Assembly: GCA_964459995.1 (NCBI GenBank)
Contig: CAYWOR010000004.1
Coordinates: 124,001-188,000, forward strand
From: CAZSHG01 sp964459995
Lineage (GTDB): Bacteria > UBP14 > UBA6098
Direction: 5' to 3'
Length of the DNA stretch: 64,000 bases
Both the position numbers and the translations under genes were made by a program. Shown piece after piece: positions 45,930-54,726 of the stretch; the first letter of the stretch is position 1; each line of letters starts with the position of its first letter. The notes under the pieces were generated by a model that worked only from the letters and a program-made list of their open reading frames with translations, had not been told where the DNA came from and did no database searches.

Positions 45930-47273
45930 ATGAGATATTCAACCGAATGGAACGGACACAAAATCGAATGGGAAATTTATATCCCGGCGAAAACTGCCTT
46001 TCTCAAGGCCAAGATGAGATTATTCATCGACGGCGAAGAATACCGAAAGGATGACCACAAAGCCCATTTCAAGTCAAAACGCAAGATTACTCTACCACTC
46101 GACGGAGAGGAAAAAACGCTCGAAGCATCCATGAGAAGCGGGTTCTATGGCATACTCACACAAATCAAAGTCGATGGCGAGCAGATTGGCAGAAAATATA
46201 TCCCATGGTTCAGAATGAAAAACGGCCTGATCGCAATTATGGTGAACTTAATTTTTGGCTTGATGCTCGGAATACTGTTTGTTTACTCATTCTTATTTCT
46301 GAAGGCCGGAATAAAACCCATAATCCTGCCGAGGCTAAATCTGAAAGAGGTGCCGGGGATTATCTATTCGCTGGATTCTTTGGGCAACATCCACACCTTC
46401 GAGCCTTCAACAAACACAACTGCGATAATTTACTCCAACGACTCCATGAGCGTGCGAAGCTTATCAAAAGACCTAAATAGCGTTCTCCTCGTTTATCCGA
46501 AAGGGATCGAGATGGGCAAAACGCCTTTGCGAAAGGTCTATTGGCTAACCCTCGACGACGGCGAAATGCGCCTTCTCGGCGAGTGGCCGATGGCAATCCC
46601 CTATGCAAACTTCACCCCCGACGGCAACCGCGCGTTCTTTTCCATTGGCGGCAGGCACAGCTACAGAAGTATCGTTGCCGATACCTTGGGCAATGCCGAT
46701 ATTGTCGATCTGGAGATAAGCAATCCGAGCCCCTCCGGCAACAAATTCCTCGGATTGAAAAAGCGCGGAAGCCCGCAATACATTTTTAACGCCGCATCCG
46801 GAGAGATCACAGAACTCGATACAATCCTCTTTCCAAGAATTGCCTTCGTGCGATGGTGGACTGAAGACACTCTGCAAATAGATATGTCCCGAAGAAAAGA
46901 CACCTCTCAAATTGTATTCATCGATATAAATAGCTTCGAATCGGACACCATCGATTTCCCGAAATCCTGTAGAACTGCCTATATTCGTAACCCCATGAAC
47001 CGTATTGTGTTATTTGACAGCGTTGAGAGGATGACCTTTGGATTTAGTTTTATCGATCGATACGAGGTTTATGACCACGATAGTCTGATTTGGAAAACCA
47101 ATTCCTACTCATCGTATAGTCATATGTTTCCATCACCAAACAGCGATTATCTGGTAATCGAGACTTTTGAAGGCATATTCGACCTCTCCAAAGGCTCTAA
47201 ATACCGAATCATAAGCGAAAAAGGAACCTCGAAAACTCTCAAAATAGAGGGCAGGATACTGTTCTGGGAATAG
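45930..47273 (+). CDS. Membrane-anchored beta-propeller-like protein
   Basis: 447 residues. A cytoplasmic N-terminal domain of about 90 residues (STEWNGHKIEWEIYIPAKTAF) is followed by one transmembrane helix (GLIAIMVNLIFGLMLGILFVYS, near 93-120). A periplasmic C-terminal part follows whose repeats (IYSLDSLGNIHTFEPSTN, YANFTPDGNRAFFSI, HMFPSPNSDYLVIET) resemble PD40/WD40 propeller blades. No function can be assigned. It begins 18 bp after the TPR protein gene (GAGG upstream) and ends the cassette. Confidence 0.6.
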   Translation: MRYSTEWNGHKIEWEIYIPAKTAFLKAKMRLFIDGEEYRKDDHKAHFKSKRKITLPLDGEEKTLEASMRSGFYGILTQIKVDGEQIGRKYIPWFRMKNGLIAIMVNLIFGLMLGILFVYSFLFLKAGIKPIILPRLNLKEVPGIIYSLDSLGNIHTFEPSTNTTAIIYSNDSMSVRSLSKDLNSVLLVYPKGIEMGKTPLRKVYWLTLDDGEMRLLGEWPMAIPYANFTPDGNRAFFSIGGRHSYRSIVADTLGNADIVDLEISNPSPSGNKFLGLKKRGSPQYIFNAASGEITELDTILFPRIAFVRWWTEDTLQIDMSRRKDTSQIVFIDINSFESDTIDFPKSCRTAYIRNPMNRIVLFDSVERMTFGFSFIDRYEVYDHDSLIWKTNSYSSYSHMFPSPNSDYLVIETFEGIFDLSKGSKYRIISEKGTSKTLKIEGRILFWE

Positions 47274-47474
47274 CCGAGGGTTTTTGGGGTGATTTAACTC
47301 TTTTCGATTATTTAGCGCTCCGCATCGCAAGCACCTAATTTACGATGTTTTGGCGAAGTGGTGTTGTAATTACTAAGGGGTTGTTTCTTCGAGACAAGCT
47401 CTTTTACCACTTGCTCCCTTTTCACTTTAACAAAACGATCGAGCTAAGATTTCTACAAATAGTAAAAACAATCC

Positions 47475-47503
47475 TTGAAATTAGCCATACCTATCTTTAT
47501 ATT
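47475..47503 (+). promoter_or_regulatory. Promoter of the NifX/Mrp operon
   Basis: -35 TTGAAA (47475-47480), 17-bp spacer, -10 TATATT (47498-47503). It is followed by a near-palindrome ATGGGCATATGCTCAT (47505-47520, one mismatch) at the transcription start, a possible operator. Confidence 0.6.
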
Positions 47504-47546
47504 AAATGGGCATATGCTCATTATAACGATTTCAAAGGAGTGCAAA

Positions 47547-47912
47547 ATGATCGTAGCTATCGCTACCAACGACAAAGTGAACATCGCCGACAGATTCGGC
47601 AGAGGCGCGGGTTTCATGTTCATCGACACCGAGACCGGCGAGAAAGAATATTTAGATAACACCGCAAACGCCTCTATGGGGCATGGCGCAGGTGTGCAGA
47701 CATCCAAGCTGGTCGCCGAGGCGGGTGCGAAGGCCGCGATTGGCCCCCACTTCGGACCATCAGCTTTTGGAACACTACAGATGGCGGGTGTCCGCATTTT
47801 CCACGGTTCGGGGAATATCGACAAAGCGATCGAGGATTTCAAAGCCGGCGCGCTGGAAGAGGTTGTCCAGTCCAACGTCCCCAGCCACAGTGGAAATTGC
47901 CAATACAAATGA
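47547..47912 (+). CDS. NifX/NifB-type dinitrogenase cofactor-family protein
   Basis: 121 residues from ATG 47547 (AAGGAG 6 nt upstream; a longer in-frame start at 47475 lies in the promoter). The sequence MIVAIATNDKVNIADRFGRGAGF and GVQTSKLVAEAGAKAAIGP is the PF02579 fold, which holds an iron-sulfur or iron-molybdenum type cluster. In genomes without nif genes these small proteins accompany Mrp-like ATPases and DUF134 regulators, as here. It is first in the operon and its stop overlaps the next start (ATGA). Confidence 0.85.
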   Translation: MIVAIATNDKVNIADRFGRGAGFMFIDTETGEKEYLDNTANASMGHGAGVQTSKLVAEAGAKAAIGPHFGPSAFGTLQMAGVRIFHGSGNIDKAIEDFKAGALEEVVQSNVPSHSGNCQYK

Positions 47913-48775
47913 CGCGTCTCGACTGCATACCGTGCCTTCTCGCCCACGCGCTTAAAACGATTCGCAAATCGGGCGTGAACGAGGATTTGGAACGGGAGCT
48001 TTTTGCCGACGCGGTCGAAGCGTCTCGAGTCCTTCTCGAAGGCGCACCCGCACCGGTTGCCGCGAGGGCGATCTATCGAAGCATATCGTCCAAGACGGGT
48101 ATTGCCGATCCTTTCCGCGATTTCAAATTGCGATCGACAGAGATGGCTTCGCGTATTCTGCCTCGATTGCAGGACATTGTCTCGAACTCGCAAAATCGTT
48201 TCGTGAAAGCTGTAGAATTCGCAATTGCCGGAAACGCCATCGATCTCGTTCAGATGGAGGAAAAGGATTTACATTCGATAATCGGCCTTCTCGAAGGCCA
48301 CTCCGCGGAATTGTCCGGTGCAAACGATGTCGAAAAACTCCAGGATGAGATCCGCTCCGCCAAAACGGTGCTGATAATCGGCGATAACGCCGGCGAGGCG
48401 GTGTTCGACACCATTTTACTCGAACAGATGCATGGTAAAAAACTTTATTACGGCGTTCGCGGCGGCCCGGCATTGAACGATGTTACAGAGCGGGAGGCAA
48501 TCGAGTCCGGAATAGGTGTTTTCGCGGAGATAATCTCCTCGGAATCCAATGTCCCAGGAACTTTGCTCGAGGAGGTCGGCGAAAAATTCCGCGAAATATT
48601 CGACAGCGCGGATGTCGTTATCGCCAAGGGACAGGGGAATCTGGAGACTCTGGACACTGCGCCGAGGCCGATTTATCATCTTTTCAAAGCGAAATGCGAA
48701 CCAATTGCAAGATTAACAGGGCGCAAAGTCGGGGATTTCGTCGTGTGGCGAAACTCCCCGAAAACCGCCCGATAA
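47909..48775 (+). CDS. DUF89 (ARMT1-like) damage-control phosphatase family protein
   Basis: 288 residues from ATG 47909, which overlaps the previous TGA. MTRLDCIPCLLAHAL holds a CxxC seen in prokaryotic DUF89. The metal and phosphate motifs IIGDNAGEAVFD, RGGPALNDVT and VIAKGQGNLETL are intact. DUF89 proteins are metal-dependent phosphatases acting on phosphorylated or glycated metabolites; the substrate is unknown. An in-frame ATG four codons earlier (47897) is possible but less consistent with coupling. Confidence 0.85.
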   Translation: MTRLDCIPCLLAHALKTIRKSGVNEDLERELFADAVEASRVLLEGAPAPVAARAIYRSISSKTGIADPFRDFKLRSTEMASRILPRLQDIVSNSQNRFVKAVEFAIAGNAIDLVQMEEKDLHSIIGLLEGHSAELSGANDVEKLQDEIRSAKTVLIIGDNAGEAVFDTILLEQMHGKKLYYGVRGGPALNDVTEREAIESGIGVFAEIISSESNVPGTLLEEVGEKFREIFDSADVVIAKGQGNLETLDTAPRPIYHLFKAKCEPIARLTGRKVGDFVVWRNSPKTAR

Positions 48776-48787
48776 CGGAGGTGCAAT

Positions 48788-48988
48788 ATGCAAGGAAATA
48801 GCAGAGGAGGCCGCGGAATGGGCGGCGGTGGAGGCGCGGGAGGCAGAGGCGGTGGAAACCGCCCCGGCTCCGGCCCGGGTGGAAACTGTGTCTGCCCGAA
48901 TTGCGGCGAAAAGGTTTCCCATCAAGCTGGGACGCCGTGTTACACTGTCGCATGTCCAAAGTGCGGCACAAAAATGATAAAAGAATAA
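48788..48988 (+). CDS. Small Gly-rich zinc-ribbon protein
   Basis: 66 residues with a Gly/Arg-rich N-terminal half (RGMGGGGGAGGRGGGNRPG) and a C-terminal metal-binding domain, CPNCGEKVSH ... CYTVACPKCGTKM: two CxxC pairs and one extra Cys. Such proteins occur in NifX/Mrp clusters of anaerobes. Role unknown. GGAGGTGC lies 6-7 nt upstream of the ATG. Confidence 0.75.
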   Translation: MQGNSRGGRGMGGGGGAGGRGGGNRPGSGPGGNCVCPNCGEKVSHQAGTPCYTVACPKCGTKMIKE

Positions 48989-49002
48989 GAGGAGGTGAAA
49001 CT

Positions 49003-49302
49003 ATGCCGGGATTCGACGGAACAGGCCCTCGGGGCGAAGGCCCCATGACCGGCGGCGGTTTCGGATACTGCGCCGACGGCGAAAGACCCAACTACCCGCG
49101 AAGGGGATTGGGACTCGCCAGAGGCAGAGGTAGAGGTATCGGCAGGGGGATGGCCTTAGGCCGCGGATGCAGATTCCGCGAAGATTACAGGCCTACCCCG
49201 GTCTCGAAGGAGACTGAAGCCGGATGGCTCAAAAGCAGTATCGAAAGCCTTCAGCGCGAAATCGAAGCGTTGAAAAACCGCCTGTCTGATATGGGCGAAT
49301 AA
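49003..49302 (+). CDS. DUF5320 family protein
   Basis: 99 residues from ATG 49003 (GGAGGTG 5 nt upstream). The opening MPGFDGTGPRGEGPMTGGGFGYC is the DUF5320 hallmark; it is written here shortened: MPGFDGTGPRGEGPMTGGG. Arg/Gly-rich middle and a C-terminal coiled coil (LKSSIESLQREIEALKNRL). DUF5320 genes co-occur with NifX and Mrp/ferredoxin ATPases. A longer in-frame start at 48901 would overlap the zinc-ribbon gene and is rejected. Function unknown. Confidence 0.85.
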   Translation: MPGFDGTGPRGEGPMTGGGFGYCADGERPNYPRRGLGLARGRGRGIGRGMALGRGCRFREDYRPTPVSKETEAGWLKSSIESLQREIEALKNRLSDMGE

Positions 49303-49353
49303 TTCAAACATGGGGCGGGGCGAAATCCCCGCCCGATCATTAGAAAAGCCATC

Positions 49354-50205
49354 ATGAAAATTGCCATTGCAAGCGGAAAAGGCGGCACCGGCAAAACCAC
49401 TGTCGCCACCAACCTCGCGGACAGCCTCGCTCTGTCGGGCATGAATGTCCGGCTTCTCGACTGCGACACCGAAGAGCCTAATGTCCATCTTTTCTTCGAT
49501 ATCGAAGAGACCGAACGGCGCGTAATAAGCATGCCCATCCCCAAACTGCTTCCCGAAAAATGCACCGGTTGCAGTATTTGCGGCGATGTCTGCCGTTTCA
49601 GCGCGATTGTAAATATCGGCAAAATGACAATAATTCACCCCGGAATGTGCCATGCCTGCACCGCCTGCTGGGAATTGTGCCCCGAAAAGGCCCTCGAACC
49701 TTCGGAAAAGCCACTGGGCGAGTTGATTTCTGGTGAAGCTAGCGGAATAGGCATCACCTACGGCAAACTCGATATCGGCGAGATGTCCGGCAACCGGATA
49801 ATTCAGGCGGTCAAAGCAAGGGCCGACAGCGGTGCGGTGAACATCATCGACGCACCGCCCGGAACATCGTGCCCCGTGGTCGAGACCCTCGGCGAGATGG
49901 ATTTCGTCCTCCTCGCGGCGGAACCCACACCCTTCGGCCTCGCAAATCTCAGGTCGATAGTCGAGCTTGTCGAAAGATTGTCGGTGCCCATGGGAATCGT
50001 CATCAACCGCTCGACCCCCGAAGAGGACGGCATCATCGAATCCTTCGCGGATTCCCGCGGTATAGACATCCTCGGCAAGATTCCCCTCGACCGAAGAATC
50101 GCGGAACTCTATTCTGCAGGCGAAATCTTCTCGCGTCAAATGCCCGAATATAGAAGCTTTTTCGTCGATTTGTTCTCCAAAATCGAAAGGGCGGTCTCCC
50201 GATGA
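49354..50205 (+). CDS. MinD/Mrp-type P-loop ATPase with inserted ferredoxin domain (first copy)
   Basis: 283 residues. Deviant Walker A SGKGGTGKTTVATNLAD (about 7-23) and IIDAPPGTSCPV (Walker B/switch), as in Mrp/ApbC. About 62-115 hold two 4Fe-4S sites: CTGCSICGDVC and CHACTACWELCPEKAL. Such fusions are COG1149; they are thought to act in iron-sulfur cluster handling or electron-coupled ATPases. The fourth Cys of site 1 is followed by Arg, not the usual Pro. It overlaps its paralogue downstream by 4 nt; the two may form a heterodimer. Confidence 0.88.
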   Translation: MKIAIASGKGGTGKTTVATNLADSLALSGMNVRLLDCDTEEPNVHLFFDIEETERRVISMPIPKLLPEKCTGCSICGDVCRFSAIVNIGKMTIIHPGMCHACTACWELCPEKALEPSEKPLGELISGEASGIGITYGKLDIGEMSGNRIIQAVKARADSGAVNIIDAPPGTSCPVVETLGEMDFVLLAAEPTPFGLANLRSIVELVERLSVPMGIVINRSTPEEDGIIESFADSRGIDILGKIPLDRRIAELYSAGEIFSRQMPEYRSFFVDLFSKIERAVSR

Positions 50206-51071
50206 AACAGATTGTAGTTACAGGCGGCAAAGGCGGTTGCGGAAAGACCACAGTCGCGGCTTCTCTGGCCTGCCTCGCCGACGAATGGGTGATTGCCGAC
50301 TGCGATGTCGATTCCCCAAACCTCGGAATTATCGCAAGGCCGGAGGTTGTCGCCACAAGATCCTTTGCAGGCAAGGTTTTCTCGATAGACTCATCCAACT
50401 GCGAGCGTTGCGGGCTTTGCATTCGCAAATGCGCCTTTGGTGCGATTCGCGGCGATTTCACAATCGACCCCTTCTTATGCGAATCCTGCGGCTTCTGCGC
50501 GGAGATTTGCCCGGCAAAGGCGATAATCGAAAGGGAAACGGAAATCGGCAACTGGCGAATCGCTAATAGCCGGTTCGGCCCATTCCTCGACGCCTACCTT
50601 CAGCCCGGAGCGGAGAATTCCGGCAAACTCGTAACCCTCATCCGCGAGAAGGCCATCGAAATCGCAGAGGACAGCCGCGCGGAGGGTATCCTCATCGACG
50701 GCCCCCCCGGTGTCGGATGCCCGGTTATCGCCTCGATCGCCGGCGCAGACCTCGCGGTGGCAGTCGCAGAGCCTACGGTATCGGGCATTCACGATGTCCG
50801 ACGCATTATCGAGCTGACATCGACCCTGAGAACCCCCGTGGCATTGATCATCAACAAGGGCGACCTTTCCGCCGACAAAACAGCCGAGATAAAGGCCTTC
50901 GCCGAGAGCGCCGGAATTCCTATCGTCGGCGAACTGCCCTATGAAAAACTCGCGAACAAAGCCCAATCCTCAATGAAAACCCTTGCGGAATTCGCCCCGA
51001 ATAGCGATTTTGCCATCGAGATGAAAAAGTCATGGAACACAATCCGCAAACTGATTGGAATCGAAGAATGA
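50202..51071 (+). CDS. MinD/Mrp-type P-loop ATPase with inserted ferredoxin domain (second copy)
   Basis: 289 residues. Walker A GGKGGCGKTTVAASLAC (Cys in place of Thr/Val seen in the first copy) and LIDGPPGVGCPVIASI. The inserted domain has CERCGLCIRKC and CESCGFCAEICPAKAI. A clear paralogue of the upstream gene. It starts by ATGA overlap and ends by ATGA overlap with the DUF134 gene, so ATPase pair and regulator are made together. Likely function as above; no substrate known. Confidence 0.88.
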   Translation: MKQIVVTGGKGGCGKTTVAASLACLADEWVIADCDVDSPNLGIIARPEVVATRSFAGKVFSIDSSNCERCGLCIRKCAFGAIRGDFTIDPFLCESCGFCAEICPAKAIIERETEIGNWRIANSRFGPFLDAYLQPGAENSGKLVTLIREKAIEIAEDSRAEGILIDGPPGVGCPVIASIAGADLAVAVAEPTVSGIHDVRRIIELTSTLRTPVALIINKGDLSADKTAEIKAFAESAGIPIVGELPYEKLANKAQSSMKTLAEFAPNSDFAIEMKKSWNTIRKLIGIEE

Positions 51072-51427
51072 CACGACCGAAAAAAACAAGACTTGTCGGC
51101 GAGCTTCCCGAAGTGCGCTATTTTAAGCCGGCGGGCGTGCCAATGCGCAACCTCGAGGAGGTTACGATAACCCACGACGAGTTCGAGGCTCTTCGCCTTG
51201 TCTGCGCCGAGGGCCTCTATCAGGAACAAGCCGCCGAATCCATGGGCATCTCACGCCAAACCCTCGGCAGAATCCTATCCGAGGCTCAGAGAAAGGTTGC
51301 AGTCGCCCTACTCGAGGGCATGGCCATTCGAATCGAGGGCGCGGATTACGCGATGCCATCGCTCGAACCCCAAAACCGTTGCAGGCACGGACGTTTCAGG
51401 CGCATGAGGGGCAACACCGACGAATAA
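51068..51427 (+). CDS. DUF134 (UPF0251) DNA-binding protein
   Basis: 119 residues from ATG 51068 (overlap with the previous stop). It has a sigma-like helix-turn-helix: EFEALRLVCAEGLYQEQAA, then MGISRQTLGRILSEAQRKVA. The family usually ends in a Cys-rich tail. This one has a single Cys (QNRCRHGRF), so any metal-sensing role is uncertain. It is probably the autoregulator of the operon (inference from position). Confidence 0.85.
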   Translation: MTRPKKTRLVGELPEVRYFKPAGVPMRNLEEVTITHDEFEALRLVCAEGLYQEQAAESMGISRQTLGRILSEAQRKVAVALLEGMAIRIEGADYAMPSLEPQNRCRHGRFRRMRGNTDE

Positions 51428-51825
51428 ATCCACAGCAGAAATTCCAAATACAAGGGGCCGGAGAATCTAACCGGCACCAAATAGCCTATTTACTGACATT
51501 TCCGCGCTTGCGCAACCTATTTCATAGTTGTTCTATCAGCTTGATAAACTATAATATTCTCTATTAAAGCTATGACATTTATTGCTAAAGCTATTCTATT
51601 CTTTCATTAATCTTTGATATTTATCATAATATTAGTGTTTTTGTATCTCATATATTGTCTATTATCTATTTAATTAAATATATTCTATTAATAAGCTTAT
51701 CTATTTTTGTTTAAATTGTTTCTATTTAAATTTATTTCTTGTTTTTAGAATTATAAAGATATATTTTAGTAAATAGGAATTATTTGTTAAAATTTGTAAT
51801 TATTATTAACAAAGAGAGGTTTATT
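51428..51825. other. AT-rich non-coding stretch
   Basis: About 400 bp, very AT-rich from about 51530 onward, with many TTTA/TATT runs. No long open frame, tRNA or clear hairpin is seen. It could hold the promoter of the gene at 51826; many TATATT-like strings make a single call impossible. Confidence 0.6.
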
Positions 51826-52530
51826 ATGGATTTAAGAAATAATTCTTTTTCGCTTGATAACATTGCTTCATTGATATTTAGAATGAAATTGTTATCGAGT
51901 AACATTAATTTGTTTGCTGATGATTTAGGTATTAACGATGAGGAAATTGCTAATATAATGAATATCGCCGGTTTGTTATTGAATTTCGCAAACTCGGAGC
52001 ACAAGGAAAAGGCCGATGTTGCAAGTATTTACGCCGGTTTGCGGCATGAGGAGGCCAAGACGAGGAAACAGCTTTATGCCTGCAGGAAATTTCTTCGCGG
52101 GGAACTGGTTTTCGCCGACGAATCGACCTCCGATTATATCGAAGAGCGGTTTATGCTCGGCAAAAAGTTGCCAAAAGGGCGTTCGGAGTTCATCGACATG
52201 GCAAAAAACATGCTCGAAGCCTTCGAGACAATCGGCGAGGAACTTCCGGGCATAACCTTACCGGCTCTGCCCTTCGACCGCCTTCGCGACCAGATGGAAT
52301 CGCTGAAAGCTTTTCATGACCGTGTTCAGAGAGAGCGTGCCGAGAGAAGGGCCGCATCCACTCGCCTCAATCAAATCCGCAAGGAATGCGTTAAAACTAT
52401 GCGTTGGGTATATTTTCGCGCGGTTTCCTATTGGGGAGTCGATGAGCCGCGATTACTGCAATTGGGCATAGTCAATAAATCGAGCATCTGGACGAAAAAG
52501 AAGCCCAAACCGCCGAAGGATGAGGGGTAG
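51826..52530 (+). CDS. Hypothetical protein, AT-rich 5' end
   Basis: 234 residues from ATG 51826 (GAGAGG 6-8 nt upstream). Mostly helical and charged: FRMKLLSSNINLFADDLG, then RHEEAKTRKQLYACRKFLRG, DRVQRERAERRAASTRLNQIRK, and a basic C-terminus KKKPKPPKDEG. No family recognised and no membrane helix. The first 45 codons use AT-rich codons and match the upstream stretch; from about 51961 the composition returns to that of the window. This suggests a junction or chimera, or simply strong local bias. Confidence 0.6.
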   Translation: MDLRNNSFSLDNIASLIFRMKLLSSNINLFADDLGINDEEIANIMNIAGLLLNFANSEHKEKADVASIYAGLRHEEAKTRKQLYACRKFLRGELVFADESTSDYIEERFMLGKKLPKGRSEFIDMAKNMLEAFETIGEELPGITLPALPFDRLRDQMESLKAFHDRVQRERAERRAASTRLNQIRKECVKTMRWVYFRAVSYWGVDEPRLLQLGIVNKSSIWTKKKPKPPKDEG

Positions 52531-52584
52531 TCAGGTTTCCCGAGGGGTTTGTTCAAATTTATGTGGACTTGCGACAGATAGTTA

Positions 52585-52612
52585 TTGATTATATCGTCAA
52601 CGGCGGTATATT
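52585..52612 (+). promoter_or_regulatory. Promoter of the membrane protein/barrel gene pair
   Basis: -35 TTGATT (52585-52590), 16-bp spacer, -10 TATATT (52607-52612); GGAGG ribosome site at 52636 and ATG at 52650. Confidence 0.6.
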
Positions 52613-52649
52613 TTTTGTGTGAAAGAAACAACTCGGAGGGATAGAAAAA

Positions 52650-53153
52650 ATGAGCGATCAGACAACATCCGTTGAGGAAAAAAGGGACGCGGCATCGTCA
52701 GGGAGGCTTGTTTGCTTTGTCTTGATAGCCTTTTTTCTCCTTTACGTAGCTAACTATGTCCCGAATACCATCGTCATTAACTCGCGTTCGTATTTGGCAG
52801 GACGATTGTTCCGTCAACCGTCATGGCTGAGAATGTCCATTGGTTTAGGGGTTTTTATGTTCAGCGTTGCCCTCATCTTTTTGACGAAGAAGGAGAGGGA
52901 CAAGAAACTGCGGAAGTTTTTCATGATAACCGGCGCGGGCGGGATATTAATGCCGATGTTTTTGTTTATCCACGGGCTTTTTATTGCCACGCTTCAAGCT
53001 GTCATGGGACTGGATGAATTCAGAATGAGATATGGTTGGGGAGGTCCCACAATTTACCAACTTTTGCTGGCAATCGCACCTGTTATATTTTTGTATGGCG
53101 CTGTCGGGGTAATAATGAACCTTTCGAGGGCGAAGAAGGAGGAGAAAATATGA
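52650..53153 (+). CDS. Four-helix membrane protein, unknown
   Basis: 167 residues with four predicted membrane helices (LVCFVLIAFFLLYVANYV; MSIGLGVFMFSVALIFL; GGILMPMFLFIHGLFIATL; LLLAIAPVIFLYGAVGVI) and a charged C-terminus (SRAKKEEKI). No family recognised. It overlaps the following barrel-like gene by 4 nt, so the two are co-translated. Confidence 0.65.
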   Translation: MSDQTTSVEEKRDAASSGRLVCFVLIAFFLLYVANYVPNTIVINSRSYLAGRLFRQPSWLRMSIGLGVFMFSVALIFLTKKERDKKLRKFFMITGAGGILMPMFLFIHGLFIATLQAVMGLDEFRMRYGWGGPTIYQLLLAIAPVIFLYGAVGVIMNLSRAKKEEKI

Positions 53154-53797
53154 AACTGATTTCTTATACAATGATTATGGTTATTTCAGTCGTGATATCC
53201 GTTTATGCCTTCGATGGCAAGCGACAGGGATTTGTTATAGGCGGCGGAATAGGCCCGGCTTTTACATCATTCCACGAAGAGGGTAAATTTGAATTTTGCA
53301 GTCCGTATGGGGAATATGAAACCGATCGCAACGGAATAGGTCTTCAATATAGTATAAGAGCGGGTTATGCTCCTATAGACCGATTGGCGTTTTACGCTTT
53401 CGGCAAAGATATTTTCTTCGAATATGAAGGTGGCATTTATCACGGTGATTTTGCATTATTCGAGGATTCTCAAATCTATACCACGGGCTTTTTAGGTTTC
53501 GGGACAGTTTATTTTCACAAGGCAGTTTACCCCTCATTTTATGCTAAGGGCGAAGTCGCCTATCCTGTTACAAACTCTTCCTTTATCCAACCGGATTTTT
53601 CGTTATCGAAAGGAGGGCCTCCCGGATTTAGCCTTTGCTTCGGATTAGGATATGAATTCGCCCAAAATTGGTGTGCTGAACTCGATGCAACCTGGGCCAA
53701 AACATCTGGTGGATATTGGAGTGGTTATGGTTATCATCTTACATACGAGACGAGCAGTTTCTCAATTGCCTTAACTGTAAACGCGTTGGTGTATTAA
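53150..53797 (+). CDS. Outer-membrane beta-barrel-like protein
   Basis: 215 residues from ATG 53150, which forms ATGA with the previous stop and has AGGAGG 7-8 nt upstream. Signal peptide (MKLISYTMIMVISVVISVYA). The rest alternates Gly and aromatic residues (FVIGGGIGPAFTSF, LQYSIRAGYAPID, FSLCFGLGYEFAQN) and ends in a hydrophobic strand (FSIALTVNALVY), the pattern of an OmpW/OmpA-like 8-stranded barrel. Function unknown. It converges with rarD, overlapping by 4 nt. Confidence 0.65.
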   Translation: MKLISYTMIMVISVVISVYAFDGKRQGFVIGGGIGPAFTSFHEEGKFEFCSPYGEYETDRNGIGLQYSIRAGYAPIDRLAFYAFGKDIFFEYEGGIYHGDFALFEDSQIYTTGFLGFGTVYFHKAVYPSFYAKGEVAYPVTNSSFIQPDFSLSKGGPPGFSLCFGLGYEFAQNWCAELDATWAKTSGGYWSGYGYHLTYETSSFSIALTVNALVY

Positions 53798-54693
53798 CCA
53801 TTTTTAAGTGCAAAATCCCGCGTTCGTCGATATTTGCGGATGTTCGATGCGGTGAGAATCGCCAGGGCAAGCCATATCAGCCCGAATGCGACCGCGTGGG
53901 TCGTGCGGAAAGCCTCCTTATAAATCAGAACACCTATAAGCAACTGGCCTGTCGGAGCGATGTATTGCAGAAATCCCAGAGTCGAGTATTTTATCAGCCT
54001 CGCGCCGTATGCGAAAAGCAATAGCGGCACCGCAGTAACAGCTCCTGCACCGGCCAGCATAAGCGTCCTCGACAAATTCCCAACGGCGAAATTCCCCTCC
54101 CCCCTTATTCCAACAAGAAGGATGAACGCGATGAAAAATGGGCTGAGAATCGCCATGTCGTAGAACAGCCCGGTCGATGAGCCTGCCGGGGACATTTTGC
54201 GCAATAAGCCATAGGTGCCAAATAGTCCTGCCAGCCCGAGGGCTATCCATGGGATTCTGCCGTAGTCGAGCCCGAGGATGATAACCCCGGCCAATGCCAA
54301 GATAAAGCAGAAGATCTGTGTTCGAGAGAGTTTTTCGCGAAGGAAAACCGCGCCGATAAGGACATTCACCAGTGGGTTGATGAAAAACCCGAGGCTCGAT
54401 TCCACGATGTGCCCCGAATTAACCGCCCAGACATAGAGCAACCAATTCCCGCCGATTAGTAATGCGGTCGCGATATAGAGCAGGCCGGCGGGGAATTTCA
54501 GCCCGCAGGCGACATCGCGCCATCTGCCTCGCATTGTGAGGTAAATCGCCACTACCACGAGAGACCATACTATGCGATGGGCAAGAATCTCCAACGCCGG
54601 AACTCCGCCGAGGAATTTCCAGTAGATGGGCAAAATCCCCCACATCACGAAGGACAAAACAGCGGCGATATTGCCTTTGGAGGATTCTTTCAT
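53794..54693 (-). CDS. rarD: EamA-family transporter RarD
   Basis: 299 residues, ten hydrophobic segments in two EamA halves. MKESSKGNIAAVLSFVMWG, then ILPIYWKFL and ALEILAHRIVWSL, are RarD signatures, as are INPLVNVLIGAVFLREKLS and LGFLQYIAPTGQLLIGVL. RarD was named after chloramphenicol sensitivity; the real substrate is uncertain. No good ribosome site precedes ATG 54693. Stop codons of this gene and the barrel gene overlap tail to tail. Confidence 0.88.
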   Translation of the reverse strand: MKESSKGNIAAVLSFVMWGILPIYWKFLGGVPALEILAHRIVWSLVVVAIYLTMRGRWRDVACGLKFPAGLLYIATALLIGGNWLLYVWAVNSGHIVESSLGFFINPLVNVLIGAVFLREKLSRTQIFCFILALAGVIILGLDYGRIPWIALGLAGLFGTYGLLRKMSPAGSSTGLFYDMAILSPFFIAFILLVGIRGEGNFAVGNLSRTLMLAGAGAVTAVPLLLFAYGARLIKYSTLGFLQYIAPTGQLLIGVLIYKEAFRTTHAVAFGLIWLALAILTASNIRKYRRTRDFALKNG

Positions 54694-54726
54694 GGGCGAT
54701 TCGGTAGAAAATTCATTGCCCGTCTT

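Noticed and set aside
49156..50139. 327-codon open frame on the minus strand opposite the first Mrp-type ATPase
   Set aside because: The plus-strand gene is a clear family member; the reverse frame has no known motif or start signal.
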